Made by a program: the position numbers and the translations under genes
The notes under the pieces: generated by a model
What the model was told of the DNA's origin: nothing
What the model saw: the letters and a program-made list of their open reading frames with translations, nothing else
Database searches by the model: none
Shown: positions 27,486 to 36,299 of the stretch, in pieces
Layout: each line of letters starts with the position of its first letter
Numbering within the stretch: position 1 is the stretch's first letter
Source: Paenibacillus whitsoniae
Lineage (GTDB): Bacteria > Bacillota > Bacilli > Paenibacillales > NBRC-103111
Reading direction: 5' to 3'
Length of the DNA stretch: 64,000 nt
Assembly: GCF_003955665.1 (NCBI RefSeq)
Contig: NZ_RXHU01000045.1
Coordinates: 431 to 64,430, forward strand

Positions 27486-27802
27486 ATAAGCCTCTCCAAT
27501 GCTTTCCCTGCTTCTGCAAGTTGTTTGAGTAGTACATCTTTAAGTGCTGCTGGATGTAGATCAAGATTAGGAACATCTTCTAGAATGTTGGATATGTATC
27601 CTCCCGATCTTTCGTCAGCGATCTCGAGAGCAAGTTTCCATGAAAGTCCGGACACCACCGTGTCATAAGCACTTGGTAATTGCCGCTCGCCATTCTCAAT
27701 CCGGGCAAGTACGGAACGATGAATTGGAACTCGATTTGCAAGTTCTTCTTGAGTTAAATTCATTTCTCTTCGAAACGCTTGAATGGCTTTTCCAATTGCG
27801 AT
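27422..27802 (-). CDS. XRE-family helix-turn-helix regulator
   Basis: About 126 residues. Cro/C1 helix-turn-helix IGKAIQAFRREMNLTQEELANRVPIHRSVLARIENGERQLPS, then a helical C-terminal region of unknown function. AAAGGTGGTG lies six bases before ATC (27800-27802), which would start the protein as (M)AIGKAIQAFRR; GTG codons at 27841, 27814 and 27811 are the standard alternatives, the last two lying inside the SD. A controller gene of the island, probably repressing itself or its neighbours; target unknown. Confidence 0.8.
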   Translation of the reverse strand: MAIGKAIQAFRREMNLTQEELANRVPIHRSVLARIENGERQLPSAYDTVVSGLSWKLALEIADERSGGYISNILEDVPNLDLHPAALKDVLLKQLAEAGKALERLIWQNIFLLRSAKKMLRLYGMR

Positions 27803-27914
27803 TGTTGTCACCACCTTTCCGTTTACTGTGACAAATTGCACTTAGCTGGTATAGAACTGTGACTCAGGAGCAAATTAAGATGGCTTATTTAACAAACAAA
27901 AACAACTGCTTATT

Positions 27915-28031
27915 ATGTGGTACCTGACGCACTCACTTTTCCTAATATTTCGAAATAACTGGGAGATAGCCCGCGCCGCGGCACAGGCAGCTAAAGAGGC
28001 TTATAGAAAAGGTTTGAATACGAAAAAATAA
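27915..28031 (+). pseudogene. C-terminal gene fragment
   Basis: An open plus-strand frame ending NNWEIARAAAQAAKEAYRKGLNTKK and a stop, followed at once by a terminator. The GC-rich codons for this Ala/Lys tail contrast with the AT-rich surroundings, and no ribosome site precedes the ATG. It looks like the last 25-30 codons of a lost gene. The rest of 27842-27914 is featureless. Confidence 0.4.
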
Positions 28032-28060
28032 ACGACACCTCACCGGTGTCGTCTATTTTT
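28032..28060. terminator. Bidirectional Rho-independent terminator
   Basis: ACGACACC / GGTGTCGT with a TCACC loop, T-rich on both sides. It ends the SIR2-STAND gene on the minus strand and the fragment on the plus strand. Confidence 0.85.
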
Positions 28061-28079
28061 TCTATAATTTCTGATACGT

Positions 28080-31000
28080 CTAAATATATTCTTTATCTCT
28101 CTTTTTTATATACTGTCTAACTTTTGATAAATAATCATATTCGGAATTCAACAAAATATCACTCTCAACATATATCTGACTTGTATCATTCATTAAATTC
28201 TTATACTGGTGTATCAAATATTTATAATTATGTTCCTTCACCTCTTCAAAACCTTGATTCACCCATTTCTCATAGTCGGCTGAATTCTTACTCTTTAAAT
28301 AATCACTATAAAAATAAATCGCCTCTAGATAATAATATTTAATATGCTTTAAGTTTGATATTGCTTTAAGATATAAATTGTTAGCTTTTTCATCATTTTC
28401 TTCAATGAATGCCAGCATAAGATTTTTAAGACCATGTGTATATGCATTTGTTACAACTAATTGATTAATGTTCTTTTTATTATTTTTTTTCATCTTAGAT
28501 AAAATGTAATTAGATTGAACTATATTTATGAATTCTTTTTTATAAATATTTTCAATATACTTTATCAGCTCTTTTGGATCTAATTGATCTAGATTATATT
28601 TAATTTCAAAGGTAAAAAAACTTTCTTGAGTTAAACTACTCATAGCTTCTATACAGGCCTGAAATTCGCCTAATTTAAATAAATCTGAAAGAATATTACG
28701 TTCATAGAGAAATTCCAAATTTTCAAGTACAAACTGAGTAGTTTGAATTTCAAAACCTTCCATTTCATAAGTATTGAGTACGTTTGATATGAGTGAACGA
28801 TTTAATGTTTTTCTCAGATCATATTTATCCCAATCACTTATCGGGAATATCTTCTTAATCGTGCTAAAAGATTCATCAAAATGCCCAGAAAAATAATTAA
28901 TATTACATATTAAAAGTTTTAAATAGGTACTTCCATTTTCTAAATCTTCAAAATACCCAATTAGATCATTTAATTTATTGGTAAATTTCGGTGACTGTTC
29001 AATTATTGAAAGATTAGAAGATAAATAACTTATATATAAAATTTTTTCAGACTTATCTCCTTCAAATTTATCAATATAGCTTAAACTTAATAAATAATTT
29101 TCAGCGGAACTGTCTAGAATCCCCAATGCTTTACTTCTATGGTATTTTTTCTTTACATTAGAGTACATTTCCAGATTAAAATCATTAAATTGATAGGCAC
29201 GTTTGTAATATTTCGATAATTCCTCAGCAGTCCTATTAATTAACTGATGTGATGCAAACTTTCCAATAATCGATTGTAATTCAATTAAGCCACTATTTAT
29301 TTCTATTAGTGATTTATTTTCTAGAGATGTTATTTCTTTATTTGTTATTTTATTTAATTCGTATTTGAATTCTTTACTTTCAAAAAACTGTTTAAACAAC
29401 TCCATCGAAATACCATCTGGAAAAAGTGATAATAACTCAAAAGTTAACTTTTCTTTACTATTTAGTCTTTCATAGGAATAATTAATGGAATGATAAAGTG
29501 ATTCTGATCTCTCAATTTTATCGTCTACATTATTATCATATATATCGAAATAACCTGAATTTGTAAAATAAAAAAAGTCATCACTTAATTCTTGATATAA
29601 AATTTTAACATCGATATTTTTCGGGAGATTTTTTGTAATTAACTTTATTGCTAGTGGGTTATTATTTAATAATTTGTCCAAAATTTCATTTTTCAAATAC
29701 TTTTCATCTGAGCTATCAATTTTTGAATTGTAATTATTCTTGAATATTTTTAATGATTCTTCTGAAGTTAATGCGCGAAGTTCATGTTGCTCCTCGTATT
29801 CTAAACCTATCCACTCTCTTGATGTTATTGTTACTTTTACATAATCACAAATAAATGAGACTAGGTCTTTAATTTGTTCATAGTCACTTAGATAAACCAG
29901 CACTTCAAAGTTATCTAATATTAGTAACATATCAAGGCTAAAATCATTTAAAGAGATATGATCTCTAAAATTAACTACATTATCTAGATCAAAACAACTA
30001 GAAATCTTGCTTGCAAAAGATTCGTAGTCTTTGATTGGTTCACAATCTACAAATTTTATACCATTTGAGAAATAACTTCTTTTAAACAATTCATACGCTA
30101 CTTTTTTCACAATAGTTGTTTTACCAATTCCACCAGAGCCTTTTATCGTCAGTATTTGATTATTTAACTCGATAATTTTTCTTGTGATATCAACAATATC
30201 AGTTGTTCGGCCAATGAAACTACTTAATCTTTTCGGATCGATCTGGGAAGCAAGTATTTTCTTTTCTTCATCTTCTCGAATAGTAATTATGGCATTACCT
30301 TTTTCGGCCTCTAATAGTATAATTTTTTCTTTATTAATAAACATACTACTCTTTAAAAGATTTAAATTATTTTTTTTTACTATTGAGAAGACAAAATTAC
30401 TTATTTCTACTTCATTATAATTTAATATTGTCCAGGGATAATTTAATTCTTCATAAGATTGATCCGTAATATCCTTATCCAAAAATAAAAATATGCAATT
30501 GATAAATTCCTGGCCAAGATGTTGTTCTAAGGTTTCAAGCGAAATAAGTTTACTTTTATGCATTTGGTCTTCAATAACAATTTTTTTATTTATATAAAAC
30601 GAAAAAATGAATAAATAATCATAATCCTCTAGAGAATGTAATGTTTCCTCAGTTAAATATAAACAATCTATTTTCACATCATACTTTGAAAAATATTTAG
30701 CTATATTACCAAAATCATAAGATATTTCTCTATCCAACGGTGAAGCGATTAATATTAAAATTTTCGTTAAATATTTTTTTGAACTTTGAACAACCTCTAT
30801 ATTGGGGTTCACTTCAATCAGAACTTCTCTTTGAGCTATAGATGTTTCTTGATAGGTACGTTTTACTTCAATTAAGGAGTCAAACCATTTGTTTAATTGG
30901 CTCCATTCAGTTAACTTTATTTGTTTTACGTTATATTTAGTTAAATTTGTTTCTTCTGTAGTAATAATAAAATGATTTCTTGCTAGGCCGTCAAACATTT

Positions 31001-31622
31001 TGTTGATTCGCTCAAATTGATCTCTAACATGTTCATCTGTAAGGCTAAATCCAATAAAAACAATTGTATAATCTGTAATTATTGAATTAAGCCTGTTTAT
31101 TGCTGGGTTTTCAGGTACATATAATTCTTCATAGTCACTTTTAAACAAAACACATGTTTGAGGATTATCAATACAACCATGAATTTTAAATATATACTTT
31201 TCAATATCTTCTAAATTACCTATTCCAAATATATTATTATTATCTATTTTCTTGTAATCTGGTAATGCTAACTCAAAAAGCTTATCATAATTTGTTGTAA
31301 TTATTTTTGTTGCAATCTCGCCTATCTTTTTATGTAATTGAATTTTTTCCTTGTGATGCTCTTTTAGTTGAAAAATCTTATCCATTATTTTATATAACCT
31401 AGCTCTATATGGATAGAGTTTCTCTAACACTTCGATTTCGCTAATATGTTTTAAAACTATTTTATATTCTTCTAACTCAGGTTCATCTACTGATAATTCA
31501 TTAATAAATTCAATGATCATTTCTCTCCAATTAGGAAATCCAAGTGATCTAGAAAAGCCTGAGCCAATAAAAAATACTAGTCGATCTTTCTCCATTGCTT
31601 CTTTAATTCCTGAATGAATCAT
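28080..31622 (-). CDS. SIR2-STAND NTPase, probable anti-phage sensor (Avs5-like)
   Basis: 1180 residues, intact. Residues 1-250 form a SIR2 NAD-hydrolase-type domain: FFIGSGFSRSLG (17-28), ITTNYDKLF with Asn111, FKIHGC with His148, and VFIGFSLTDEHVRDQF (188-203). Residues 285-400 form an alpha/beta region with CHAT-like strand order (KILILIASPLD, YDYLFIFSF, INCIFLFLDKD) but no catalytic His/Cys pair. A STAND/NB-ARC ATPase follows: Walker A GSGGIGKT (495-502), Walker B MLLILDNF, sensor VTITSRE, NNPLAIKLI and a winged-helix part. The last 400 residues are TPR-like helices, the likely ligand sensor. GGAGTG precedes the ATG. Established relatives abort phage infection by depleting NAD; this role here is inference from domains and island context. 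About 27% GC, clearly foreign to its surroundings. Confidence 0.88.
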   Translation of the reverse strand: MIHSGIKEAMEKDRLVFFIGSGFSRSLGFPNWREMIIEFINELSVDEPELEEYKIVLKHISEIEVLEKLYPYRARLYKIMDKIFQLKEHHKEKIQLHKKIGEIATKIITTNYDKLFELALPDYKKIDNNNIFGIGNLEDIEKYIFKIHGCIDNPQTCVLFKSDYEELYVPENPAINRLNSIITDYTIVFIGFSLTDEHVRDQFERINKMFDGLARNHFIITTEETNLTKYNVKQIKLTEWSQLNKWFDSLIEVKRTYQETSIAQREVLIEVNPNIEVVQSSKKYLTKILILIASPLDREISYDFGNIAKYFSKYDVKIDCLYLTEETLHSLEDYDYLFIFSFYINKKIVIEDQMHKSKLISLETLEQHLGQEFINCIFLFLDKDITDQSYEELNYPWTILNYNEVEISNFVFSIVKKNNLNLLKSSMFINKEKIILLEAEKGNAIITIREDEEKKILASQIDPKRLSSFIGRTTDIVDITRKIIELNNQILTIKGSGGIGKTTIVKKVAYELFKRSYFSNGIKFVDCEPIKDYESFASKISSCFDLDNVVNFRDHISLNDFSLDMLLILDNFEVLVYLSDYEQIKDLVSFICDYVKVTITSREWIGLEYEEQHELRALTSEESLKIFKNNYNSKIDSSDEKYLKNEILDKLLNNNPLAIKLITKNLPKNIDVKILYQELSDDFFYFTNSGYFDIYDNNVDDKIERSESLYHSINYSYERLNSKEKLTFELLSLFPDGISMELFKQFFESKEFKYELNKITNKEITSLENKSLIEINSGLIELQSIIGKFASHQLINRTAEELSKYYKRAYQFNDFNLEMYSNVKKKYHRSKALGILDSSAENYLLSLSYIDKFEGDKSEKILYISYLSSNLSIIEQSPKFTNKLNDLIGYFEDLENGSTYLKLLICNINYFSGHFDESFSTIKKIFPISDWDKYDLRKTLNRSLISNVLNTYEMEGFEIQTTQFVLENLEFLYERNILSDLFKLGEFQACIEAMSSLTQESFFTFEIKYNLDQLDPKELIKYIENIYKKEFINIVQSNYILSKMKKNNKKNINQLVVTNAYTHGLKNLMLAFIEENDEKANNLYLKAISNLKHIKYYYLEAIYFYSDYLKSKNSADYEKWVNQGFEEVKEHNYKYLIHQYKNLMNDTSQIYVESDILLNSEYDYLSKVRQYIKKRDKEYI

Positions 31623-31780
31623 ACTAACACACTCCGATTTTTCTACTAATAAATTTCCATCATAGAAAATTTTACCATACTAAATTCGACCTGAATAGAC
31701 ATTATTTGTATCTTCTGAACTAGGACTTGTGGTATATTAGATTAATAATCCAAATATATCCATTATAGGAGTAAGTACAA

Positions 31781-32524
31781 ATGTCAGGAATCATTGAGAT
31801 TTTATTGAAAGTAGCCCCATTAATAACTGTAGTCCTAGTATTAATCCGTTTCAACATTACAACCACAAATAAAACATTGATAGATTTATTGCTAACACCG
31901 AAAAATAATAGAGATTGGGATGATTTCTTAGAGATCATTTCTGTTTCATTAATCCTTATTTTGACTTTAAATGTTTCAAGCCTTATTGTTGATTACTCAA
32001 AATTATCCAGTACCTTTAAAATTTCGTTAATATCCATTGATGGAATATTATTTTTAATTTCTGCGTTCTTTCTTTTAGTATCCTGGTTACTACTATTATT
32101 CAGACCTCAAATTAACATAAAGCTTATTAATTTTGTTTTTTTCACAAATTTCACTTCGCTATTACTTTTTTCTTTTTTCAATACTGCACTTAACCAAAAA
32201 TATTTAATTTCTTTCTATTCTGGTAAGCAATATTCTAAATTGCTCATCATTTTGGGCTTGTTCTATGTTTTTTATATACTCATATTCTACTTTTATAGGC
32301 TATTATACAAGGCATTCAATAAGCCGCGAGTACCTGCATATAAAATCGAAAAAATACCAGTTAACCAGGTTGAAGAGTTACTTAAAGAGTTATTTTTCAT
32401 TTATTTGCTGGATAGCGAGCGACACATCTTATCGAAATTCCCAGTAGATCGAAAAAAAATTACATTGCCTGTCTATGTCTACTATCCAAAAGATAATTCA
32501 TTAGTGGAATTCAAAAAGGATTAA
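31781..32524 (+). CDS. Five-helix membrane protein, divergent from SIR2-STAND gene
   Basis: 247 residues, not recognised. Membrane helices at about 3-24, 48-70, 85-107, 115-137 and 153-176, then a charged cytosolic tail of about 70 residues (VEELLKELFFIYLLDSERHIL ... YYPKDNSLVEF). AGGAG precedes the ATG at 31781. It shares a 158-base intergenic region with the SIR2-STAND gene, so the two may be co-regulated. Could be a membrane effector or an unrelated cargo gene. Confidence 0.75.
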   Translation: MSGIIEILLKVAPLITVVLVLIRFNITTTNKTLIDLLLTPKNNRDWDDFLEIISVSLILILTLNVSSLIVDYSKLSSTFKISLISIDGILFLISAFFLLVSWLLLLFRPQINIKLINFVFFTNFTSLLLFSFFNTALNQKYLISFYSGKQYSKLLIILGLFYVFYILIFYFYRLLYKAFNKPRVPAYKIEKIPVNQVEELLKELFFIYLLDSERHILSKFPVDRKKITLPVYVYYPKDNSLVEFKKD

Positions 32525-32540
32525 TTACGGAGGTCATTTC

Positions 32541-32756
32541 ATGTTTAAAGCCGGGTTCATACTTGCTACAGATGCTCATATTGATGCTGCTATCTTTAAC
32601 AGAGCACATGTCTCTGTTTACCAGCGATCATCCAAAGGGATAATGGAACCTTTATTTGAAGGTGGGATTTTTGAATCAGATTGTGAGATGTTAGTGAAGA
32701 TGGCCGGCGGATATTTACTGAAGGCGAATTGTGAGTTTAGATTGTGTAATGAATGA
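32541..32756 (+). CDS. Hypothetical 71-residue protein
   Basis: Preceded by a good SD (GGAGG, eight bases before ATG) and 16 bases after the membrane protein, so probably in its operon. Sequence MFKAGFILATDAHIDAAIFN is not recognised; no signal peptide or membrane helix. Followed by a terminator. Confidence 0.65.
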   Translation: MFKAGFILATDAHIDAAIFNRAHVSVYQRSSKGIMEPLFEGGIFESDCEMLVKMAGGYLLKANCEFRLCNE

Positions 32757-32760
32757 ATTA

Positions 32761-32788
32761 AAAAAAGCCGCATTTGAGCGGCTTTTTA
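32761..32788. terminator. Bidirectional terminator
   Basis: GCCGC/GCGGC stem flanked by AAAAAA and TTTTTA; shared by the convergent genes on both sides. Confidence 0.85.
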
Positions 32789-32789
32789 T

Positions 32790-33755
32790 TTATTTAGAAC
32801 CAGTAAATTCTATGCCATTCTTTCGAATTGAAATATCTATAAAGGTCTTCTTCTTCTTAGTTGTTCCACTGTTACTAAGCATCATATTAACAGTGTAATC
32901 ATCTTTTGCCCATTCTGCCCCTAAATGCATATCTCCATTAGTGATTCCGTTGTAAATTATTTTACTAGCTTCATCCTTACTCTTTCCTTTTAATTGTTCG
33001 CTAATTGATTTGCCTGCTTTTTCGCTTGTAAATGCATTTCCTTCAGACTTAGGATTGCCATAAGCTCGTCCTAATTCTTGTCTTAATTTTGTGAAATACT
33101 CATAAGACGAATCCTTATCAGTGATCCTATAGGCAATCTGCCACAGTTTCCCTTCTTTAAAGTGATAATAGACAGTTGCCGGCAAATCGAATAATGAATA
33201 ATTCTCATAACCTACAACATAATCAAAGTCTACTAGCATTTCTAATTTACTATTATCGGATTTTATTTTATCAATAGAAGTACCCCAGGAATATTTTTTA
33301 AAGAAATCTGAAAATGTAACTACTTTGTCAGTAACAATATCTATTCTCTTTTTGTTCTCGTCCCAAGTCACTTCTCCATCACAGCTTTCTCCAATAAATC
33401 GAAGTGGAACAAAAGTATCTCCATTGATGATTCTAGCGGCCTTTTCTAACAAAGTGCTCTTTTCGTTAACTTCAGCATTGGTGTCACCAATTTTCAGAAC
33501 GATTTGCTTTTCCTTTGCCGTGCCAGTAATTGTTTTTGTACCTTCATCCCATCCAACTTCAAGTCCAACTCCTTCAAATATTGGTCGTAGTTGGACCAAT
33601 GTAGTTCCTTCCTCAATTACTGGCTCTTGAGTAAAAATTACTTGAATCCCATTGATGAAGACACTTATTGGTACATCTGATGCAAAAGACTTCGTAGGAG
33701 TTAGAATCAAAGTTACAAATATTAAGCTAAGAAAAAGTTTTAATAATCTTTTCAT
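32790..33755 (-). CDS. Exported stalk-domain (copper amine oxidase N-terminal-like) protein
   Basis: 321 residues. Signal peptide MKRLLKLFLSLIFVTLILT with cleavage near residue 25. Residues 30-145 match the copper-amine-oxidase N-terminal stalk domain (VFINGIQVIF, TLVQLRPIFEGVGLEVGWD, TFVPLRFIGESCDGEVTWDE); despite the name this module is not catalytic and is common on Paenibacillus surface proteins. The C-terminal 170 residues are unrecognised. Related in its stalk to the chromosomal lipoprotein at 38234-39838. Confidence 0.85.
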   Translation of the reverse strand: MKRLLKLFLSLIFVTLILTPTKSFASDVPISVFINGIQVIFTQEPVIEEGTTLVQLRPIFEGVGLEVGWDEGTKTITGTAKEKQIVLKIGDTNAEVNEKSTLLEKAARIINGDTFVPLRFIGESCDGEVTWDENKKRIDIVTDKVVTFSDFFKKYSWGTSIDKIKSDNSKLEMLVDFDYVVGYENYSLFDLPATVYYHFKEGKLWQIAYRITDKDSSYEYFTKLRQELGRAYGNPKSEGNAFTSEKAGKSISEQLKGKSKDEASKIIYNGITNGDMHLGAEWAKDDYTVNMMLSNSGTTKKKKTFIDISIRKNGIEFTGSK

Positions 33756-33780
33756 TTAAAATTCTTCCTTTAATTTATTT

Positions 33781-34205
33781 TTATTCACATGCCACGCCAG
33801 CATTATCTCGATCTAGCTTACTGTTATATCCAGGATCACCACGATGGAGTGGGGCTTTACCCGCAACTTTGACTGCTGCGCAGTTTGAATAGCTTCCCTG
33901 CCTGCTGTGCTTTGTACTGCAGGACTCGCCTTTTTTAACTCTTCAATTTTCAGCAGCTTGTTTTGAGATTAATTCATCTTTTTCTTTAGATCTGTGGAGT
34001 CTTGTACAGTGGTACCTGCTGTTAATGTCTTACTCTGTTCTGCCTTATCAATATACCCACTTACAATAATGATTCCCAGACTGCTACACCGCCAAGAATG
34101 AGTTTATTTCATGTTCTCTTCATGAGAAAGAAAATTCCAATGTATGGAGATTAAACATAATACAACTAAAACCCAAGATGTTTGATACCATTTGTGTCGT
34201 AACAT
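33781..34205 (-). pseudogene. Decayed Excalibur calcium-binding-domain membrane protein
   Basis: Reading the minus strand in successive frames gives the parts of one protein: MLRHKWYQTSWVLVVLCLIS (membrane start at 34205), NKLILGGVAV, LGIIIVSGYIDKAEQ, KDELISKQAAEN, KIEELKKASPAVQSTAG, and the Excalibur domain YSNCAAVKVAGKAP ... LDRDNAGVACE ending at 33781. At least four frameshifts separate the pieces and one in-frame TGA interrupts them. Excalibur domains are small calcium-binding, surface-associated modules with DxDxDG-like loops; here the loop reads DRDNAGVAC. Confidence 0.8.
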
Positions 34206-34384
34206 GGGTGCACCTTCCTATTTTGTATTAGAAGTACATTCTATCATACAAAATTCAACCTTAATAGTAATATTTTGTATCTTTAGACCTATGGTGATGG
34301 TATAATGTGCTCAGTTTTATTTCTTGATTCTTTACTATTTATATCAATTTCTTTGACTTTAATAATATGACGGAGGGAAATCGC

Positions 34385-35485
34385 ATGGGGTTTGGGTTTA
34401 GAAAGAGTATTAAAATAGCACCTGGAGTCCGTTTTAATGTAGGAAGTAAGAGCATGGGTTTAAGTTTTGGTGGCCGAGGGTTAAGATATAGTATCAATTC
34501 GAGGACAGGAGTTAGAGCAACAATTGGACTTCCTGGTAGTGGTTTATCATACTCCGTCAGTGGTAGAAATAAACGAAGTTATAAAACGCATGCATATCAA
34601 AGAAGAAATGACCTAGTGCGGTTACAGAAAGAAATGAAGAAATTAGAAGAACTTCAACAAGCTAAATATGAAGTTGAACTATTTGAAAATCAAATTGAAA
34701 TGATTAAATCAATACATAAAGAGTGCGACGATTCCATTCAATGGGAAGAAATCAGTCAATCAGCTCCACCTTTTATTCTTGGGGAGAAAGGACCTAAGGA
34801 GAAGGCAGTGATATTCGAGTTAGAAAATTTCAAACCAAGTTTCTTTCAGAAACTACTAAAATCAGACGAGAAAAAACGTACACAGCTTAAAGAAAAAATT
34901 CTTCAAGCAACTAAGGAAGATCAGGATGATTATGCAAATTGGAAAGAACTCGTATTTCTAGCTAATAAAATTACTTCTGGAGATACTGATGAATTCTTAA
35001 ACGTTATTGAAGAAATGTCTCCATTAGACGATCTGAGTGATTTCGGAAGTGGTTTTGAGTTCATTATTCACGATCCCACTATTTTAGAAGTTGAATTCGA
35101 TGTGCAATCAGAGAATGTAATCCCTAAGGAATCAAAGAGTCTTACACAGACAGGGAAACTTTCTATTAAACAAATGACAAAAACCAGTTTTTATGACATA
35201 TATCAAGATTATGTTTGTAGCTGTGTACTTCGTATTGCGCGGGATATGTTTGCAATCTTACCTTTTGAGCAAGTCTACATACATGCTATGGACACTCAAT
35301 TGAATACTACCACTGGTCATGATGAACAAGTAACTATTCTTTCTGTAAAAATCGATCGTTATGCTCTAAATAAACTTAATTTTGAAACCATCGATTGTTC
35401 TGACTCAATGCAAAACTTTGAACATAACATGAAGTTTATGAAAACAGCAGGCTTTAAACCAGTTGAAAAAATCCAAATTAGTTAA
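34385..35485 (+). CDS. DUF4236 domain protein
   Basis: 366 residues. The N-terminal 55 residues are the DUF4236 signature (MGFGFRKSIKIAPGVRFNVG, then SFGGRGLRYSIN and TIGLPGSGLSYS), a beta-rich module of unknown function common in mobile regions. A coiled coil follows (about 75-115) and a C-terminal domain not recognised. The start at 34385 is supported by GGAGGG seven bases upstream; an ATG 18 bases earlier lies before that SD. Confidence 0.85.
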   Translation: MGFGFRKSIKIAPGVRFNVGSKSMGLSFGGRGLRYSINSRTGVRATIGLPGSGLSYSVSGRNKRSYKTHAYQRRNDLVRLQKEMKKLEELQQAKYEVELFENQIEMIKSIHKECDDSIQWEEISQSAPPFILGEKGPKEKAVIFELENFKPSFFQKLLKSDEKKRTQLKEKILQATKEDQDDYANWKELVFLANKITSGDTDEFLNVIEEMSPLDDLSDFGSGFEFIIHDPTILEVEFDVQSENVIPKESKSLTQTGKLSIKQMTKTSFYDIYQDYVCSCVLRIARDMFAILPFEQVYIHAMDTQLNTTTGHDEQVTILSVKIDRYALNKLNFETIDCSDSMQNFEHNMKFMKTAGFKPVEKIQIS

Positions 35486-35550
35486 TAGGCTATTTCTAAA
35501 CACCTTTTATTCTTAAAATACGATTTATTTGTGGTACCCCTGAATTTATT

Positions 35551-35585
35551 AGGCTGCAGATCATTTCAATCAGCAGCCTCTTCCT
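35551..35585 (+). terminator. Possible terminator after DUF4236 gene
   Basis: AGGCTGC / GCAGCCT stem with a 15-base loop and a weak CTTCCTC tail. Confidence 0.4.
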
Positions 35586-35627
35586 CATGTTTATTCGGCT
35601 ATAGTTTTCCGTCCCCCTATAAGATTT

Positions 35628-35641
35628 CGAACATACGTTTC
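35628..35641 (+). promoter_or_regulatory. Perfect LexA (SOS) box
   Basis: CGAACATACGTTTC fits the Bacillus LexA consensus CGAACRNRYGTTYC at every position. It lies 44 bases before the start of the broken DUF4375 gene, consistent with SOS control of that gene when intact. Confidence 0.7.
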
Positions 35642-35684
35642 ACTTTATTAAGGGAATAAAGTTTTTTGGAAAGTAGGAGAAAAC

Positions 35685-36066
35685 ATGGAAAATCACGCGA
35701 GGGCCATTTGGAGTAATCCTAATGCATTCTTGGATGTATTAAGGATCATCAATGAAAAATGCAAGTATGGCAAAGAAACCAATGTATTATCTAAATCCGT
35801 GAAGACACTTTATCTTACCTTGAGGGCGAAGTAAATAATGGTGATTTAGTCAATATTTGTTTAATAGCAGCGGCAAACACTCTTCTGAAACGGTTAGTAC
35901 GTTGAAAGATATAGGCGCCGTTTATACAGCTTCTTTACTTGAGGAAGCAATTAGTATATATAAAAATGGACCAACAAATGACGGCAGGAACGAACCAGAG
36001 AAAGACGATTTAACTGAGGAGCAAGAAGAGAAGCTAAACGAATTGGATAAAAGATTTTTAAACTAA
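35685..36066 (+). pseudogene. Frameshifted DUF4375/DMP19-family gene
   Basis: Starts at an ATG with AGGAG upstream (MENHARAIWSNPNAFLDVL), runs to VKTLYLT, then continues in another frame as LEGEVNNG and in a third as FNSSGKHSSETVSTLKDIG ... EEKLNELDKRFLN. DUF4375 proteins normally read LEGEVNNGGFxQYLFNSSG without a break; a single missing G after GGT at about 35844 explains the second shift. Two frameshifts therefore inactivate it. Confidence 0.75.
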
Positions 36067-36223
36067 AGTGACAACTTACTTAACTTGCAGCTCAACTACA
36101 TACAGCACCTAGAAGAGGTTTAACTCACACGGCACGATAGCTTATAAACAATGCCAGTCAGCGCTTTATTTTCTCTACCAAGGCTACTGTTATGCATTCG
36201 ATTAGTACAGTTTTTGAAACATA

Positions 36224-36272
36224 AAGTTGGGGACGAATTGGGGACGAAATTCTTCAAACCGTCCCCAACTTT
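36224..36272. repeat. 13-bp perfect inverted repeat at right island end
   Basis: AAAGTTGGGGACG (36224-36236) and its exact reverse complement (36260-36272) enclose 23 bases that hold a second GGGGACG. It overlaps a short plus-strand frame ending HKVGDELGTKFF and stop at 36282, reminiscent of the tail of phage-type integrases. Confidence 0.6.
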
Positions 36273-36299
36273 ATCAAATTGATTACTACCCGAATTTTG

